Shown here in pieces: positions 42,529 through 48,130 of a DNA stretch of 48,130 nucleotides. Each line of letters opens with the position of its first letter. Position 1 is the stretch's first letter. The DNA is from Clostridia bacterium. GTDB taxonomy: Bacteria; Bacillota; Clostridia; Oscillospirales; Acutalibacteraceae. The notes beneath the pieces are model-generated. The model searched no databases. It was not told where the DNA came from and was given only the letters and a program-made list of their open reading frames with translations. A program made the translations under genes and the position numbers. The stretch lies in assembly GCA_017414965.1 (NCBI GenBank), contig JAFQJL010000005.1, forward strand, positions 1 to 48,130. The letters are read 5' to 3'.

Positions 42529-42771
42529 TTACTGAATTTCCTGATCTAATTGCTCAAACACCGCCGCAGAGAAAAACTCGCCCAGCGTGATGTCTAATCC
42601 ATCGCAAAACTTCTTGATTGTTACGATGGATACGTCTCGGCGGGTGGCGTCCATCATACTATACGCCGTAGAAGGCGTGACACCGGATACATTGGCCAAT
42701 TCGTTGATTTTCATATGTCGATCGCGACATAACTGATGAAATCGCTCTGCTACTGCATCTTTAACGCTCAT
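42529..42771 (-). CDS. XRE-family HTH regulator, 80 aa
   Basis: Small Cro-type DNA-binding protein made up almost entirely of one HTH domain (MKINELANVSGVTPSTAYSMMDATRRD is the core: helices NELANVSG and PSTAYSMM). The C-terminal IVTIKKFCDGLDITLGEFF completes the five-helix fold. GAGGTGATG precedes the ATG. It is divergent from the Cys-rich gene, with the tandem TACG-N6-CGTA operator between them, so autoregulation and control of the neighbour are likely. Confidence 0.92.
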   Translation of the reverse strand: MSVKDAVAERFHQLCRDRHMKINELANVSGVTPSTAYSMMDATRRDVSIVTIKKFCDGLDITLGEFFSAAVFEQLDQEIQ

Positions 42772-42804
42772 TTTTCATCACCTCATCGTTATTGTATGGA
42801 ATTT

Positions 42805-42832
42805 TACGTTACTGCGTATACGCACTTGCGTA
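42805..42832. promoter_or_regulatory. Tandem palindromic operator, two TACG-N6-CGTA sites
   Basis: Two 14-bp sites TACG-N6-CGTA abut exactly (42805-42818 and 42819-42832). Their junction makes a perfect 12-bp palindrome TGCGTATACGCA (42813-42824), and the full 42804-42833 block is symmetric at its ends. It overlaps the -35 of the Cys-rich gene and lies about 35 nt before the XRE start, as expected for a repressor bound as two dimers. Confidence 0.75.
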
Positions 42833-42854
42833 ATAATTGAAAAAATGTTATACT
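42826..42854 (+). promoter_or_regulatory. Promoter of the Cys-rich gene
   Basis: TTGCGT (42826-42831), a 17-nt spacer ending TGT and TATACT (42849-42854) form an extended -10 promoter. The -35 lies inside the tandem operator. Confidence 0.75.
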
Positions 42855-42872
42855 GTCCGATGGGGTGATCAT

Positions 42873-43049
42873 ATGAACTGTGAAAACGATTTTTGCATTT
42901 ATGAATGTAAAGGGCGGTGTACTCTTTCTGAAATTCGCATTGACAAGGTTGGGTTGTGTACAGAGTGCATTTACCCTGAAATCGAGAAGAATTTGTTAGA
43001 GGAGAGCAAGGAAAAACAGCGACAGAAATATCAACGTTTCACCAAATAA
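42873..43049 (+). CDS. Small Cys-rich protein, probable metal-binding (58 aa)
   Basis: Function unknown. The 58-residue product has five Cys in its first 35 residues after the start (MNCENDFCIYECKGRC, then GLCTEC), consistent with a zinc- or iron-binding knuckle, followed by a charged C-terminal helix. Start 42873 follows GGGGTGATC; the frame reaches back to 42837 but that is inside the promoter. Expression is probably controlled by the divergent XRE repressor. Similar short Cys-rich proteins are common in Firmicutes. Confidence 0.8.
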   Translation: MNCENDFCIYECKGRCTLSEIRIDKVGLCTECIYPEIEKNLLEESKEKQRQKYQRFTK

Positions 43050-43053
43050 GCGC

Positions 43054-43084
43054 AAAAAAAGAAGGCCATCGGCCTTCTTTTTTT
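43054..43084. terminator. Bidirectional terminator, copy 2
   Basis: A 12-14 bp stem with ATC loop and seven-T tails on both sides, identical over its core to 42481-42507. It serves the convergent Cys-rich and helical-bundle genes. Confidence 0.9.
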
Positions 43085-43087
43085 GTT

Positions 43088-43519
43088 TTACAGAAACCGG
43101 CGGATATCGATAGCCAGTTTTTCCTCCAGATCGATCAGTCGCTTGGTGATCTCCTTGGATTTCTCGTCCGCCGCCTCGTATTGATTGAGATAGCGGTTGA
43201 GCGACTTGACGCCCATGTTGCAGCCGTCGGTGATCAGGTCGGCGATCACGCTGTCCGATTCGTTCATCGCCAGCTTCACGTTGGTTTTCATCCACGACAT
43301 CCCCTTGACGATCGGATTGGGCGATTTGCCGTCGTCGTCGCAGGCGTCCAGCATCTGTCCGATCTCCTCTTTGAGCTCCTTGTGCTTTTGCCGACTGTCG
43401 GTCAAAAATCCGCGCAGCGCCTCGGCGTGAGCATAGTCGAGCACGTCGTCGATGGCGGCAATGCCCATTTCCACACCGGCGTCGCATTCGCGTAACAATT
43501 TTATGGTATCTTGTGTCAT
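43088..43519 (-). CDS. Helical-bundle (ferritin-like) hypothetical protein
   Basis: The 143-residue product is predicted all-helical with four amphipathic segments. It contains HAEALRGFLTDSRQKHKELKEEI in outline, with His/Glu spacings (AHAEAL, HKELKEE) reminiscent of ferritin-like four-helix bundles, but diiron ligands are not clearly paired. No signal peptide or membrane segment is present. GGGAGGGA precedes the ATG. It stands alone next to the oxygen-stress genes fprA/flavin reductase, but on the opposite strand. Confidence 0.75.
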   Translation of the reverse strand: MTQDTIKLLRECDAGVEMGIAAIDDVLDYAHAEALRGFLTDSRQKHKELKEEIGQMLDACDDDGKSPNPIVKGMSWMKTNVKLAMNESDSVIADLITDGCNMGVKSLNRYLNQYEAADEKSKEITKRLIDLEEKLAIDIRRFL

Positions 43520-43577
43520 TTCTATCCCTCCCTTGCGTTTATTATACCCGTTTCTCTTGAAAATACTACCCGATTGT

Positions 43578-43606
43578 GATATACCATAAGAGAACCGAAC
43601 CCCGCA
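43578..43606 (-). promoter_or_regulatory. Candidate promoter of the helical-bundle gene
   Basis: On the minus strand an extended -10 TTATGG-TATATC (43583-43578) has only TGCGGG at the -35 position. A second TATAAT lies at 43546-43541 without a good -35. Either could drive the gene. Confidence 0.4.
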
Positions 43607-43730
43607 TCGCCGCAGAAAAGTCTTTTGGGCGCTTTTCCCGTTTCTTCATTGGATGGGCGTTAGCCCATCGGCATTCAGAAACGAAAAAATCCCACCAAAA
43701 TCCATTCTCTGCGGTGCGAAGCAGTTTTTA
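43580..43730 (+). ncRNA. Candidate structured small RNA in the 372-bp gene gap
   Basis: The gap 43520-43891 has no credible gene. A + strand promoter TTGAAA-17-TATACC (43557-43585, TGA-extended) precedes a segment with nested complementary arms. These are CGCA/TGCG (43603-43606, 43715-43718), CCGCAGA/TCTGCGG (43610-43616, 43708-43714), CGTTTCT/AGAAACG (43639-43645, 43677-43683) and GATGGGC/GCCCATC (43652-43658, 43663-43669, loop GTTA). TTTTT follows at 43725-43729. This could be an unannotated sRNA or a degraded mobile repeat. Confidence 0.3.
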
Positions 43731-43831
43731 TGAGCGAAAATTGGTGGTTGGACAACGACGATTTCGAGGGCATACTGACGTATGGCGAGAAATCGGAGGC
43801 GGTACAAACCGAATTTTCCTTATAAAAACCG

Positions 43832-43860
43832 TTGCGAGTTCGGCTTTCTTATGGTATACT
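43832..43860 (+). promoter_or_regulatory. Promoter of the flavin reductase-FprA-ZIP operon
   Basis: TTGCGA (43832-43837), a 17-nt spacer ending TTATGG and TATACT (43855-43860): an extended -10 promoter about 30 nt before the TTG start. Confidence 0.8.
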
Positions 43861-43891
43861 AACGGAGAACTCGCAGAAAGAAGGGGTGGCC

Positions 43892-44512
43892 TTGAAAGTA
43901 TTGATGATCAATGGCAGTTCGCGACAAAACGGCAACACCGCTGTCGCGCTGGCGGAGTTGGAACGAGTGTTTGCCAAAAACGGCATCGAAACCGAAACGG
44001 TGCAGGTCGGCGGTATGGAGATCCGCGGAGGTCTGGCGTGCGGTTTCTGCTTTAAAAACGGACGCTGCGCGATCGACGATATCGTCAACCGCGAGCTTGC
44101 CCCCAAGCTGGAAGCGTGCGACGGATTGGTGGTGGCCAGTCCGGTGTATTACGCCGCCCCCAACGGCACGCTGGTGGCGCTTCTCGACCGCTTGTTTTAC
44201 AGCACTCCGTTTGATAAGACGATGAAGGTCGGCGCGGCGGTCGCGGTCGCTCGGCGCGGCGGATGCTCGTCCACCTTCGATCAACTGAATAAGTATTTCA
44301 CCATCGCCGGTATGCCGGTGGCATCCAGCCAATATTGGAACAGCGTCCACGGACGCAAGCCGGGTGAGGCCGCCGAGGATGCCGAGGGTTTGCAGACCAT
44401 GCGCACGCTGGGCGAGAATATGTCCTTCCTCATGAAGAGCATTGCGCTCGGCAAGGAAGCCTACGGCGTTCCGCAAAAAGAAAAGTGGCAGATGACCAAC
44501 TTCATCCGCTGA
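43892..44512 (+). CDS. NADPH-dependent FMN reductase-like flavoprotein
   Basis: Flavodoxin-fold oxidoreductase of the FMN_red family, which reduces flavin or quinones and can pass electrons to partners. The 206-residue product has the FMN phosphate loop GSSRQNGNTA at residues 8-17, CGFCFKNGRC with a Cys pair near residue 52, and ASPVYYAAPNG near 90, which binds the isoalloxazine ring. The most likely start is TTG 43892, just before KVLMINGSS, with GAAGGGG 5 nt upstream; an upstream frame overlaps the promoter. It is the first gene before the FprA-like protein and may serve the same oxygen or NO defence. Confidence 0.88.
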   Translation: MKVLMINGSSRQNGNTAVALAELERVFAKNGIETETVQVGGMEIRGGLACGFCFKNGRCAIDDIVNRELAPKLEACDGLVVASPVYYAAPNGTLVALLDRLFYSTPFDKTMKVGAAVAVARRGGCSSTFDQLNKYFTIAGMPVASSQYWNSVHGRKPGEAAEDAEGLQTMRTLGENMSFLMKSIALGKEAYGVPQKEKWQMTNFIR

Positions 44513-44544
44513 AACCCAAATATACCCCCCAAAGGAGAATGAAT

Positions 44545-45702
44545 ATGAAAATCACCAACGACATTCGTTACATTGGCGTCAACGACCACGAGTTGGATCT
44601 GTTTGAAGGGCAGTACATCGTCCCCAACGGTATGGCGTACAATTCCTACGTGATCGTCGACGAGAAAGTTGCCGTTATGGATACGGTAGACGCGAATTTT
44701 GCCGACGCGTGGCTGGACAACCTCCGCGCCGTGCTGGGCGACAAGCAGCCGGATTACCTGATCGTGTCGCATATGGAGCCGGATCACTCGGCGAATATTG
44801 CGCGCTTTGCGGAACTTTATCCGGCGGCGGTGATCGTGTCGTCTGCGGTGGCGTTCCGTATGATGAGCAACTATTTCGGCACCGATTTTGCCGCGCGCCG
44901 TCTGGTGGTCGGCGAGGGGGACGCCCTCTCGCTCGGCACTCACGAGTTGGCGTTTTACACCGCGCCGATGGTGCACTGGCCGGAGGTCATCGTCACCTAC
45001 GACCGCACCGATAAGGTGCTGTTCTCGGCCGATGCGTTCGGCAAATTCGGCGCGTTGGACGTCGAGGAGGATTGGGCGTGTGAGGCGCGCCGATATTACA
45101 TCGGCATTGTCGGCAAGTTTGGCGCGCAGACGCAAGCGCTGCTCAAAAAGGCCGCGGTGCTGGATATTCAGACGATCTGCCCGTTGCACGGTCCGGTGCT
45201 GACGGAAAATCTGGAGTATTATATCCGCTTGTACGATCTCTGGTCGAGCTATCAGCCGGAAACCGAGGGCGTGATGATCGCGTACACCTCGGTGTACGGC
45301 AACACTAAGAAAGCGGCGTTGCAACTGGCGGCGGCTCTGCGCGCCAAGGGTTGCCCGAAGGTCGCGGTCAACGACCTCGCGCGCGGCGATATGGCTGAAG
45401 CGGTGGAGGATGCGTTCCGCTACAGCAAGCTGGTGCTGGCCACCACCACTTATAACGGCGACGTGTTCCCGTTTATGCGCGAATTCCTGCATCATCTGAC
45501 CGAGCGTAACTTCCAGAACCGCACGGTCGCGTTTATCGAAAACGGCTCGTGGACGCCCACTGCCGCCAAGGTGATGAAGGGAATGCTTGAGGGTTGCAAA
45601 AACCTCACGTATGCACAGACGGATGTCAAAATTCTGGCTGCGCTGAATGCGGATAGTGCCGCGCAACTGGACGCTTTGGCGGAGGAATTGTGCGCCGACT
45701 AA
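44545..45702 (+). CDS. FprA-type flavodiiron protein
   Basis: A-type flavoprotein that reduces O2 to water or NO to N2O in anaerobes. The 385-residue product has the metallo-beta-lactamase-like diiron domain first, with the ligand motif HMEPDHSAN near residue 84, VHWPE near 151, SADAFG near 170 and CPLHGPV near 230. A flavodoxin domain follows (YTSVYGNTKKAA near 258; TTTYNGDVFPF). No rubredoxin domain is attached, so an external donor is needed; the preceding flavin reductase is a candidate. ATG 44545 follows AAAGGAG with 7-nt spacing. Confidence 0.96.
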   Translation: MKITNDIRYIGVNDHELDLFEGQYIVPNGMAYNSYVIVDEKVAVMDTVDANFADAWLDNLRAVLGDKQPDYLIVSHMEPDHSANIARFAELYPAAVIVSSAVAFRMMSNYFGTDFAARRLVVGEGDALSLGTHELAFYTAPMVHWPEVIVTYDRTDKVLFSADAFGKFGALDVEEDWACEARRYYIGIVGKFGAQTQALLKKAAVLDIQTICPLHGPVLTENLEYYIRLYDLWSSYQPETEGVMIAYTSVYGNTKKAALQLAAALRAKGCPKVAVNDLARGDMAEAVEDAFRYSKLVLATTTYNGDVFPFMREFLHHLTERNFQNRTVAFIENGSWTPTAAKVMKGMLEGCKNLTYAQTDVKILAALNADSAAQLDALAEELCAD

Positions 45703-45720
45703 AAAGCAAGGGGTAGTTTT

Positions 45721-46473
45721 ATGGAAATGGTATGGATCACCGCCCTTGGCGTGGGCGGAGCGACCGTATTCGGCTCGCTGATCGGGTTCGCCTTCAAAAA
45801 GATCTCACACAAATTTTCCGATATCGTGCTGTCTTTTGCCGCCGGTGTGATGCTGGCGGCGGCGGTGCTCGGGCTCATCCTGCCGTCTTTGGACTTTGGC
45901 GGCAAGTGGGGGCTGCCGGTCACCATCGCCGGTATTTTTGCCGGTGCGCTGTGCCTCAATTTGATCGACAAGCTGGTCCCGCACCTGCATAAGCTGATGG
46001 GACCGGAGCAGGAAACGCATCACAACGCCAATTTGAGCAAGGTGCTGTTGTTTGTGACGGCGATCGCCATCCACAACCTGCCGGAAGGCATTGCGGCCGG
46101 CGTCGGTTTTGGTTCCGGCAATATGTCGCAGGCGCTGTTGATCGCCGGCGGCATTGCGCTGCAGAATATTCCGGAGGGTATGGTCATTATCGCGCCGATG
46201 TTGGCGGCCGGTGTCACGCCGCGCAAGACCTTTTTGTGTGCGCTGGCGACCGGTCTGGTCGAGGTGCTGGGCACGTTGATTGGTTATTTCGCGGTACATA
46301 TCGCGTCGGTCATTCTGCCGTTTGCACTGGCGTTTGCCGGCGGCACGATGCTGTATGTCATCAGCGACGAGATGATCCCCGAAACCCACGCCCACGGCAG
46401 TCAACGCGGTGCGACCTACGCGTTGCTGGTCGGCTTTTGCGTCATGCTTCTCTCCGACGTTCTGCTGGGCTGA
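45721..46473 (+). CDS. ZIP-family metal transporter
   Basis: Eight-helix metal importer of the ZIP (ZupT-like) family for zinc, iron or manganese. The 250-residue product shows the hallmark helix 4 HNLPEGIAAGVGFG and helix 5 NIPEGMVI motifs (about residues 119 and 146), with a His-containing loop between helices 3 and 4 (PHLHKLMGPEQETHHN). It starts 18 nt after the FprA-like gene with AAGGGG upstream and is the last gene of that operon. Supplying iron to the diiron protein is a reasonable but unproven link. Confidence 0.93.
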   Translation: MEMVWITALGVGGATVFGSLIGFAFKKISHKFSDIVLSFAAGVMLAAAVLGLILPSLDFGGKWGLPVTIAGIFAGALCLNLIDKLVPHLHKLMGPEQETHHNANLSKVLLFVTAIAIHNLPEGIAAGVGFGSGNMSQALLIAGGIALQNIPEGMVIIAPMLAAGVTPRKTFLCALATGLVEVLGTLIGYFAVHIASVILPFALAFAGGTMLYVISDEMIPETHAHGSQRGATYALLVGFCVMLLSDVLLG

Positions 46474-46482
46474 TATACGAGT

Positions 46483-46517
46483 AAAAGCCGCGGAGAATAC
46501 CCATTCCCGCGGCTTTT
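46483..46517 (+). terminator. Terminator of the flavodiiron-ZIP operon
   Basis: An 11-bp stem AAAAGCCGCGG/CCGCGGCTTTT (46483-46493 with 46507-46517, 13-nt loop) is followed by further T bases. The ribosome site of the next gene begins immediately after. Confidence 0.85.
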
Positions 46518-46533
46518 TTATGGAGGTTTACAT

Positions 46534-46899
46534 ATGGAACTGTCTGTGTTTTGGAAAAGTTTGATCGACAGCGATCATGCGCCGATCGTCATCTGCGATC
46601 TGTCGCATACCGTGGTGTATATGAATCCGGCGGCGGTGCGCCGCTATCGTGTGGATCTGACCGGCAAGAGCCTGAAAGCCTGTCACAACGCAGATTCCAA
46701 CGAGAAGATCGATCGCGTGACCGCGTGGTTTGCCGCCGATGCGTCGCATAACGAGGTGTATACCTCCCGCAACGACGCGGAGAATAAGGATGTGTATATG
46801 GTGGCGTTGCGCGACGCGGCCGGCGTGCTGATCGGCTACTACGAAAAGCACGAATATCGAGATCGCGAAACGCGCCCGCTGTATCAAATGGAGGCGTGA
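46534..46899 (+). CDS. Stand-alone PAS-domain protein
   Basis: Single PAS sensor domain of 121 residues: APIVICDLSHTVVYMNPAAVRRY is the core strand pair, followed by LTGKSLKACHNADSN and a C-terminal strand set (VYMVALRDAAGVLIGYYEKHEY). No kinase, HTH or GGDEF output domain is attached. The His/Cys in KACHN could coordinate a haem or metal, as in related single-PAS proteins; this is inference. GGAGG lies upstream. It is followed one nucleotide later by the RibD_C gene, so the two are co-transcribed. Confidence 0.85.
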   Translation: MELSVFWKSLIDSDHAPIVICDLSHTVVYMNPAAVRRYRVDLTGKSLKACHNADSNEKIDRVTAWFAADASHNEVYTSRNDAENKDVYMVALRDAAGVLIGYYEKHEYRDRETRPLYQMEA

Positions 46900-46900
46900 T

Positions 46901-47596
46901 ATGACTCGACCGTATATTCTGTGCCATATGGTTACCTCGTTGGACGGCAAGGTGACCGGCGCATTTCTCGGCAGCCCCGAGTGCGCCGCCGCAACCGAGG
47001 TGTATTACGATATCCACCGCCGCCTGTCGTCCGACGGGTTTATCTGCGGTCGGGTGACGATGGAGGGGAGTTTTACCGGTGGGTGGTATCCCGATCTGAC
47101 GGCGTATGAGCCGCAGGAGAAGGTGGATTTTATTCCCGAAACGACCGCCGGCTTTTACGCCGTAGCGTTTGATACCCACGGTCGGCTCGGTTGGAAAGAA
47201 CGCAGCATTGTCGATCCCGATGGCGATCCCGGCTACGACGGTGCGCAGATCGTCGAGGTGTTGAGCGAAGCGGTCGACAGCCGGTATCTCGGGTATTTGC
47301 AAGAGCAGGGGATTCCCTATATTTTCGCCGGTCGCGACAGCATTGATGTTGCGGTGGCGCTGGAGAAACTCCATACGCGGATGGGAATCGATCGGTTGCT
47401 TTTGGAGGGTGGCAGCATCCTAAACGGCGCGTTTTTGCGCGCGGATGCGGTGGACGAGCTCAGCTTGGTGGTGGCGCCGGTTGTGGCGGAAGCGGCGGAT
47501 AAGCCGCTGTTTGCGGATAGCGCCGCAGCCGCCTTCTCGCTTCAAAGTGCGCGCACCGAGGGCGACGTTGTGGTAACCACCTACAAGCGCCGATAA
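46901..47596 (+). CDS. RibD C-terminal-domain (dihydrofolate reductase-like) protein
   Basis: NADPH-dependent reductase fold as in the riboflavin enzyme RibD C-terminal domain, without the deaminase half. The 231-residue product starts PYILCHMVTSLDGKVTGAFL (the conserved S-LDGK) and contains ICGRVTMEG near residue 50 and LLLEGGSILNGAFL near residue 167, the NADP-binding region. Stand-alone RibD_C proteins are common and often of unknown substrate; a role in riboflavin synthesis is not implied, as no other rib gene is near. GGAGG lies inside the end of the PAS gene. Confidence 0.9.
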   Translation: MTRPYILCHMVTSLDGKVTGAFLGSPECAAATEVYYDIHRRLSSDGFICGRVTMEGSFTGGWYPDLTAYEPQEKVDFIPETTAGFYAVAFDTHGRLGWKERSIVDPDGDPGYDGAQIVEVLSEAVDSRYLGYLQEQGIPYIFAGRDSIDVAVALEKLHTRMGIDRLLLEGGSILNGAFLRADAVDELSLVVAPVVAEAADKPLFADSAAAAFSLQSARTEGDVVVTTYKRR

Positions 47597-47622
47597 AAAG
47601 CGGTAGCGAATAGCAAAAAAAT

Positions 47623-47666
47623 AAAAGATCGGGGTTCAGGGACCATCCCTAAAACCCGATCTTTTT
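47623..47666 (+). terminator. Terminator of the PAS-RibD_C genes
   Basis: A stem AAAAGATCGGG/CCCGATCTTTT (47623-47633 with 47655-47665) with an inner AGGGA/TCCCT stem, ending in a T run. The whole arm folds with a small internal bulge. Confidence 0.82.
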
Positions 47667-47669
47667 ATG

Positions 47670-47711
47670 TGGTCGAAGTGCGGAGACTCGAACTCCGTGC
47701 CTCCTGGTTCC
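47670..47711 (-). pseudogene. Truncated tRNA 3' half
   Basis: On the minus strand, an encoded CCA, discriminator A, 3' acceptor strand CACTTCG and a perfect T arm (CGGAG, loop TTCGAGT, CTCCG) are present. A variable-region-like stretch precedes them. No matching 5' acceptor (CGAAGTG), D arm or anticodon arm is found in the next ~150 nt. It is a tRNA fragment, as left at the edge of an integrated element or by rearrangement. Confidence 0.7.
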
Positions 47712-47842
47712 AAAAAATTTGGGAGTACCTGTTTCCGCTCGATTTTAGACATTTCTGCTCGGAAACACATCCTTTCAGGCACTCTTATCTCTACTGTTTC
47801 CGTGTACTCCGGTCGTGTAAATGGGATAAACTGTGGTCAAGC

Positions 47843-47885
47843 AAAACACCCCGAATGCAGCTTTTCGCCGCATCCGAGGTGTTTT
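47843..47885. terminator. Terminator-like imperfect hairpin
   Basis: AAAACACC/GGTGTTTT (47843-47850 with 47878-47885) with an inner ATGC/GCAT pairing and a T run on the plus side. It has no obvious gene to end; it may be a leftover of a lost gene next to the tRNA fragment. Confidence 0.55.
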
Positions 47886-47974
47886 TTGTCGTCTGTATGG
47901 TGACTCTGTCTGCCCCAAAAGTCAAGGCCTTTCGCAAAACAAAAATTGCCCCGCAGTAAACAAAGAAAAAAGGA

Positions 47975-48003
47975 TTGAGATAAGGTGCGAAAAATGATAT
48001 AAT
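47975..48003 (+). promoter_or_regulatory. Promoter of the TauE/SafE-like gene
   Basis: TTGAGA (47975-47980), a 17-nt spacer and a perfect TATAAT (47998-48003). Confidence 0.82.
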
Positions 48004-48041
48004 GATCTAACCGATAAATAAGAAGTTAATGGAGATATATT

Positions 48042-48130
48042 ATGGAAGATATTCTGATAAAAATACTTGTCTGTTTTCTCGCAGGAGCAGGGGCAGGTAT
48101 CGGCACGGGATTTGCGGGGATGAGTGCCGC
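48042..48130 (+). CDS. TauE/SafE-like permease, 5' end only
   Basis: The gene runs off the window after 29 codons. The visible start (MEDILIKILVCFLAGAGAGI, then GTGFAGMSA) is a hydrophobic first helix with the Gly-rich GAGIGTGFAGMSAA-type pattern of sulfite exporter TauE/SafE permeases. GGAG at 48031 gives a usable ribosome site. The assignment rests on the N-terminus alone. Confidence 0.6.
   Translation, partial: MEDILIKILVCFLAGAGAGIGTGFAGMSA

Larger units (their letters stand above)
47712..48041. other. Gene-free stretch before the TauE-like gene
   Basis: No credible coding sequence. It holds the terminator-like hairpin at 47843-47885, two copies of CTGTTTCCG (47731 and 47798), and the promoter at 47975-48003. 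The short ORFs over 47667-47959 read through the tRNA fragment and look spurious. Confidence 0.6.

Noticed and set aside
47667-47959. Two overlapping + strand ORFs of 78-96 codons
   Set aside because: They read through the tRNA fragment and the terminator-like hairpin and look like spurious translations; no ribosome site.

Overview
The window looks like a chromosomal segment of a GC-rich Clostridia-type Firmicute, probably an Oscillospiraceae/Ruminococcaceae-like gut anaerobe. This is inferred from gene content: Firmicutes-style SecA, mini-RNase III next to Obg, an FprA flavodiiron protein, strong AGGAGG ribosome sites and extended -10 promoters. Species cannot be fixed from sequence alone. 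Most of the window is ordinary core genome. The accessory part is 9.5-33.6 kb.

Layout. 1-9.5 kb: secA (-), a dusB-type tRNA dihydrouridine synthase (+), rsmA (-), an ASKHA/ROK-like kinase (-), then a + strand run of an S1-domain protein, a CPBP membrane protease with a compact structured leader, tadA and a 77-aa protein. 9.5-28.3 kb: a carbohydrate-use locus. On the minus strand are a cytoplasmic SGNH esterase and a single 1245-residue ORF that joins a complete AraC-type regulator to a GH106-like glycoside hydrolase. Divergent from it is a + strand series: a secreted CBM-like protein, a 44-aa peptide gene, a 2716-residue membrane-anchored GH42-like enzyme carrying about nine carbohydrate-binding-like modules, a sugar-binding lipoprotein, and two ABC permeases. 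Perfect hairpins lie on both sides of the binding-protein gene. No ATPase is encoded here, so a shared one is presumably used.

28.3-33.6 kb (-): a lipoprotein nuclease preceded by two tiny ribbon-helix-helix genes with palindromic sites upstream, a Gfo/Idh/MocA oxidoreductase, a DegT-type aminotransferase and an AraC regulator. 33.6-39.1 kb: an Lrp/AsnC regulator, tRNA-Arg(CCT), an ispE-aminotransferase-mrnC-obgE operon (-), a XRE regulator and tRNA-Thr(CGT). 39.1-48.1 kb: a HAD phosphatase, a four-helix membrane protein, a large unassigned glycosidase-like protein, a divergent XRE/Cys-rich pair with a tandem palindromic operator, a helical-bundle protein, a flavin reductase-FprA-ZIP operon, a PAS protein plus RibD_C reductase, a truncated tRNA 3' half, and the start of a TauE/SafE-like permease.

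How the locus may work (inference): the anchored GH42-like enzyme and the secreted CBM protein act on a polysaccharide at the surface. The lipoprotein/permease system imports fragments. The cytoplasmic GH106-like domain and SGNH esterase then remove capping groups, possibly from a rhamnose-containing, acylated glycan. Fusing the regulator to the enzyme would tie sensing to catabolism. The most unusual items are that fusion, the 44-aa peptide gene inside the operon, the three-way-junction leader at 7605-7650, the tandem operator at 42805-42832, and a folded intergenic segment at 43580-43730 that may be a small RNA.
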